Of a stretch of DNA of 64,000 bases, positions 60,994 to 64,000 are shown in pieces (the stretch's first letter is position 1; the number at the start of each line of letters is the position of its first letter). The DNA is taken from positions 10,044,001 through 10,108,000 of the forward strand of contig OZ059897.1 of assembly GCA_964057225.1 (NCBI GenBank), given 5' to 3'. Source of the DNA: Auanema rhodensis (lineage: Eukaryota > Nematoda > Chromadorea > Rhabditida > Rhabditidae). The position numbers were made by a program, and so were the translations under genes. The notes below the pieces were generated by a model that ran no database searches, was not told the origin of the DNA, and saw only the letters and a list, made by a program, of their open reading frames with translations.

Positions 60994-62618
60994 TCAGAAT
61001 TCTGAGGGCATTAGATGATCAATTAAGTGAGCAGTACATATATCATTCGGAAGTGATAATAAAATGCCAGATGTTATATGAATATCTGAAAAAGTCTTGA
61101 TACGGTTAGAAGATTTGTTTAACATACCATTAGTAATTTCATGGGGTAGTTTGCCTAACCTTTTCCCTGTGGATTTCGGCGTTGTAGCTATGTTTTCGGG
61201 TTTTACTTGTGGTATAGTTATTTCAATTGATTTGCTGTTTGTTGGAGGCATTTTTGATGCATTACCGAACTCTGAAATATAGTGGTTTTTGAAACTTAGC
61301 GAAACACCAGTATACCTGTTAAGTCTATATTATCCAATATTTCATTGTTCGCTAATGCTTTAGCAATAAGCTGTAAAATGCGCGGATCTGTTACAGTTTC
61401 CTCATCATGCACTGTTAGAATTGAAATTTCCTCTTCGCTTAATTTCGACACTTTCTTGTTCTTTTTTGTATTACTTGAGAATCTTTTAGAAGCTCTATTT
61501 ATGTGAGGAAAACCTGGAAGTTGGTTTATCCCTAGAAATACAGTTATGTTTTATACGTACTCGATTTCTCCCTCGTCATTTCAAACGATTGGCTGGTTGT
61601 TTCAACTCTTGGTGTATTGTATTTAAACACTGCACTTGGACTGGATGGTAATGTTGTTGGAGGTTTAGTAATAACTGTGGTAGGAAGCACTGTAGATGTG
61701 GTGAATAAATCAATCTGTCGTTGGTTGTTGATGTGTACAGTCGGTTCATTCGATAAAAAAGTATTCGTTGCGGCATTTCCTAACACAGTTTGGAAGGCTC
61801 CGTCCAAAGAGAATAATGGAGATTGACTCACGACGGGCAAAAATCTGAACTACTTAATACTTAATACTGAAATAAAACAGTTGGCACGCATTCAACCTTG
61901 ACGTTACTGTAGAGTTAACATTCAAAATACGATGTAATAGAGCAGAAAAATCTTTTTGAGGAGTAGTGCCAGCACTAAAAAAGTAGGAAAACATAAAAAT
62001 AATATTGAAGTCGAAAATACCTTTCTGCATCTTTTTTTATCCGCCGCTTATTTCTTGCCAGCCTGTTTCGTGTAATTGCGGTATCCAGTCTCGCTTTCTC
62101 TTTGTTAGTTAGAGCCCGTATTAGTTTTTCATTAATATAGACATGACTATTCTATAACAAAAATATTTTATAGCAGATTATATTTTTCCAACTAACCCGA
62201 ACTATACAACTGCTTAAAACTACTTCAGTTGAATCATCATATCCCCCACAGAAATTAGGTACTACGGGAGCATCCATTATAAATAAATCAGAAGACATAC
62301 CACTTTAAAAAATGGAACATATTGTATGCACATAATGCTCAACCAAAAGCCTACCTTCGATATCGGCTGATATCTTCTTGATATAATCGGAAGATGTTCG
62401 ATTCGTGTTCGGATAAAAGCCGTTTAGCAACTCCGTGAATAAACAATTGACCATCCTGAAAAATGAAGAAGTCAAATCTTGAATCCAACACGATATCTCC
62501 GTCTTACTACTACTGCACATGCTGGGCCTACATAGCCATAACCAGGCTGCTTTTTTATATCAGCATGGGAACTACGGAATTTCAGAAAAAACAAGACTAT
62601 CACTAAGATTTTCTTCAT
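60994..62618 (-). CDS. Secreted pepsin-inhibitor-3-like protein with long Thr/Ser-rich tail
   Basis: Minus-strand gene from ATG 62616-62618 to TGA 60994-60996. A signal peptide (MKKILVIVLFFLKFRSSHA) precedes two copies of the nematode pepsin-inhibitor-3 (aspin, Pfam Inhibitor_I33) repeat: PACAVVDGQLFIHGVAKRL and SCIVRNSHVYINEKLIRAL, each with the C-x-V...L-Y/F-I/V-N/H-G/E core. These repeats are followed by a basic stretch and a long Thr/Ser/Pro-rich tail (TTSTVLPTTVITKPPTTLP). The domain was first described in an Ascaris aspartic-protease inhibitor and occurs widely in nematodes, often as an extracellular component; inhibitory activity here is not shown. The acceptor gcattctag lies three bases before the ATG. 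Confidence 0.75.
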
Positions 62619-63819
62619 TGGCTAGAATGCATAAATATAAGCAAGAACAAACGTATAGAATTTGAAACTAAGAATTACACCAGAAGAGTCGTATAAATCG
62701 AATAGGCTGAATTTTAACATTTCCATAAAAGGAAGAAGGTATGTGGGAGGTGACTTACAAAAGCAGCGGAAAATTAAGCTATTGCTTGCACAAGAACAAT
62801 AGATTCGTATTGTTTACCATGTAGTAGTGTTGTCATCTCAGTTCTATCCTGTGAATACGATCCTTTTTACCTGTCGCCTTCTTAGTTCAACTACTATATC
62901 GCTTCTATCTTCTTGTTCTTTTCTCGTCTTTGTGTATAAATGAACATCAGATTATCCCACGACCATCACTGCTTAGCGAACACGTGGCTTACAGCAACTC
63001 AATGACGACAAACTGAACTTCACAACGTTCAACGCTGCGGAAATAAAAACACATTTCAAACATTACAAATTCATAAACGCTGAGCTTTCGTAAGATAATC
63101 AATGAATTCCGAAACAGATTTCTCTCTATAAATCCTATTGAAAAATCTTCAAAATGTTGCCAAAATTAAAAATAATAAAAAAAAACAAGAACTTATTTTA
63201 CTTTGTTTTTTTCAGATGATCGAGTATGCTAAACTCCCTCAAATGCTTTTCAATGTATTGTCTTCTCATTCATTTTTAATTTAACTTTTTCCTTATCTAA
63301 TCTTATGAAAGATTATCAAATCTTGAACTAGGTATAAAACTGAACACGTCAACGCTCTCATAACTCATGGTAGAGTACCACCAACACTTCATGGTTCCAA
63401 ATTCTTGTAGAAAACGATTTCGCTAATCACACAAAACACACTGCAGGTTGAATATATACTCTTCGTACACATTTCCAATGCAACGACGGGGTTCTGTTTC
63501 TTGCTTAATTATTTAAAAGTAATAATCAGGAAGTTTGGTATTATTTACACATTAAGTATTTCAGTAATTAAAATTTATCTTAAACTACCTAGCAACTTGA
63601 TTCACATTATTTTTAAAATGTTTTACTTTTTATATATTCTTTACTAAATTGTTTTTACTAATATTTCATCATTGTATTTCCTATCTATTTATACTTTTTT
63701 GTTTCCAAAATATATCGCATACTCTGAAAGTTCATTTTATTTTTTTTTAATGACGTAAAGTGTTTAAAAAAATAATTGTCTATCATCCCTTGTTAACAAA
63801 ATTATATCTCTTATTAAAG
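62619..63819. other. Divergent intergenic region
   Basis: 1.2 kb between the pepsin-inhibitor-like gene and ROMO1. A TATA-like tgtataaatg lies at about 62932-62941 on the plus strand, followed by a GC-richer 100 bp, but no open frame with support follows. ROMO1 ATG follows ttattaaag directly. Confidence 0.5.
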
Positions 63820-64000
63820 ATGCCTCCCGTTGGTGCACATGTTGGTGCCCCCGGTGCCCCTGCTTCTTGTTTCCAGAAGGTAAACTTGAAAATTGGCTAC
63901 AAAATGTAACAATCATTTTTTTTAGATCAGAATGGGTTTCATGATGGGATGTATGATTGGTGGAGCCACAGGTGTTTTGATTGGAGGATTTTCTGCTCTG
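63820..64000 (+). CDS. romo-1: ROMO1 homologue, mitochondrial inner membrane protein (5' part, cut by window end)
   Basis: Exon 1 (63820-63879) reads MPPVGAHVGAPGAPASCFQK; exon 2 starts at 63926 and runs off the window as IRMGFMMGCMIGGATGVLI then GGFSAL. The SCF-x-K/R-(I/V)-R/K-MGF-x-MG-C core and glycine-zipper membrane helix are those of ROMO1, a small inner-mitochondrial-membrane protein linked to cristae shape and TIM23 assembly. About half of the roughly 80-residue protein is present. The ATG abuts a splice acceptor (ttattaaag), indicating trans-splicing. Confidence 0.9.

Overview
The window is nuclear DNA of a nematode. Evidence: two cuticle collagens; worm-type family members (saposin-like protein, lips-type lipase, nematode pepsin-inhibitor-3 domain protein, ELAV/EXC-7, TDP-1, tandem MADF protein); very short spliceosomal introns (mostly 44-60 nt) with T-rich NAG acceptors; AT-rich intergenic DNA; and 3' splice acceptors lying at or just before start codons with no upstream donor, as expected for spliced-leader trans-splicing. 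The species cannot be named from the sequence. Acceptors are more variable (tttcag, ttatag, ttaaag, ttcaag) than the strict Caenorhabditis consensus.

Layout: (1) 0-8.4 kb, plus strand: a possible 3' terminal exon, a saposin-like secreted protein, a secreted class-2 lipase, and a 17-exon SLC6-type transporter with a degenerate TM1 and an extra C-terminal membrane module. (2) 8.4-12.3 kb: intergenic DNA with an orphan minus-strand coding-like stretch, then a small single-pass membrane protein. (3) 12.3-18.2 kb, minus: sulfide:quinone oxidoreductase and the NMD factor SMG-8. (4) 20.3-26.6 kb, plus: a highly expressed-type cuticle collagen, membralin (TMEM259) and the HEMK2/N6AMT1 methyltransferase. 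(5) 26.9-43.0 kb, minus: six genes reading leftwards (ELAV/EXC-7, tandem MADF protein, oligoribonuclease, type II membrane protein, dienelactone hydrolase, CLC chloride channel). The spacing of the middle ones (224-360 bp) suggests an operon. (6) 43.0-54.7 kb: 11.6 kb with no supportable gene, rich in simple repeats, upstream of EXC-7. (7) 54.7-64 kb: glutamate transporter (plus), collagen (minus), TDP-1 (plus), pepsin-inhibitor-3-like secreted protein (minus), and the start of ROMO1 (plus, cut by the window edge).

Most genes are conserved housekeeping or neuronal/epidermal genes with no shared pathway. I found no mobile element with coding capacity, no CRISPR array, no tRNA or rRNA. The most unusual items are the SLC6 protein with a lost TM1 signature and an added membrane module, a GC-rich nested hairpin at 3801-3849, a GC-AG intron inside the substrate-binding hairpin of the glutamate transporter, and the gene-poor region upstream of exc-7. 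Exon limits were set by reading frame and splice signals by hand; small errors at single junctions are possible.
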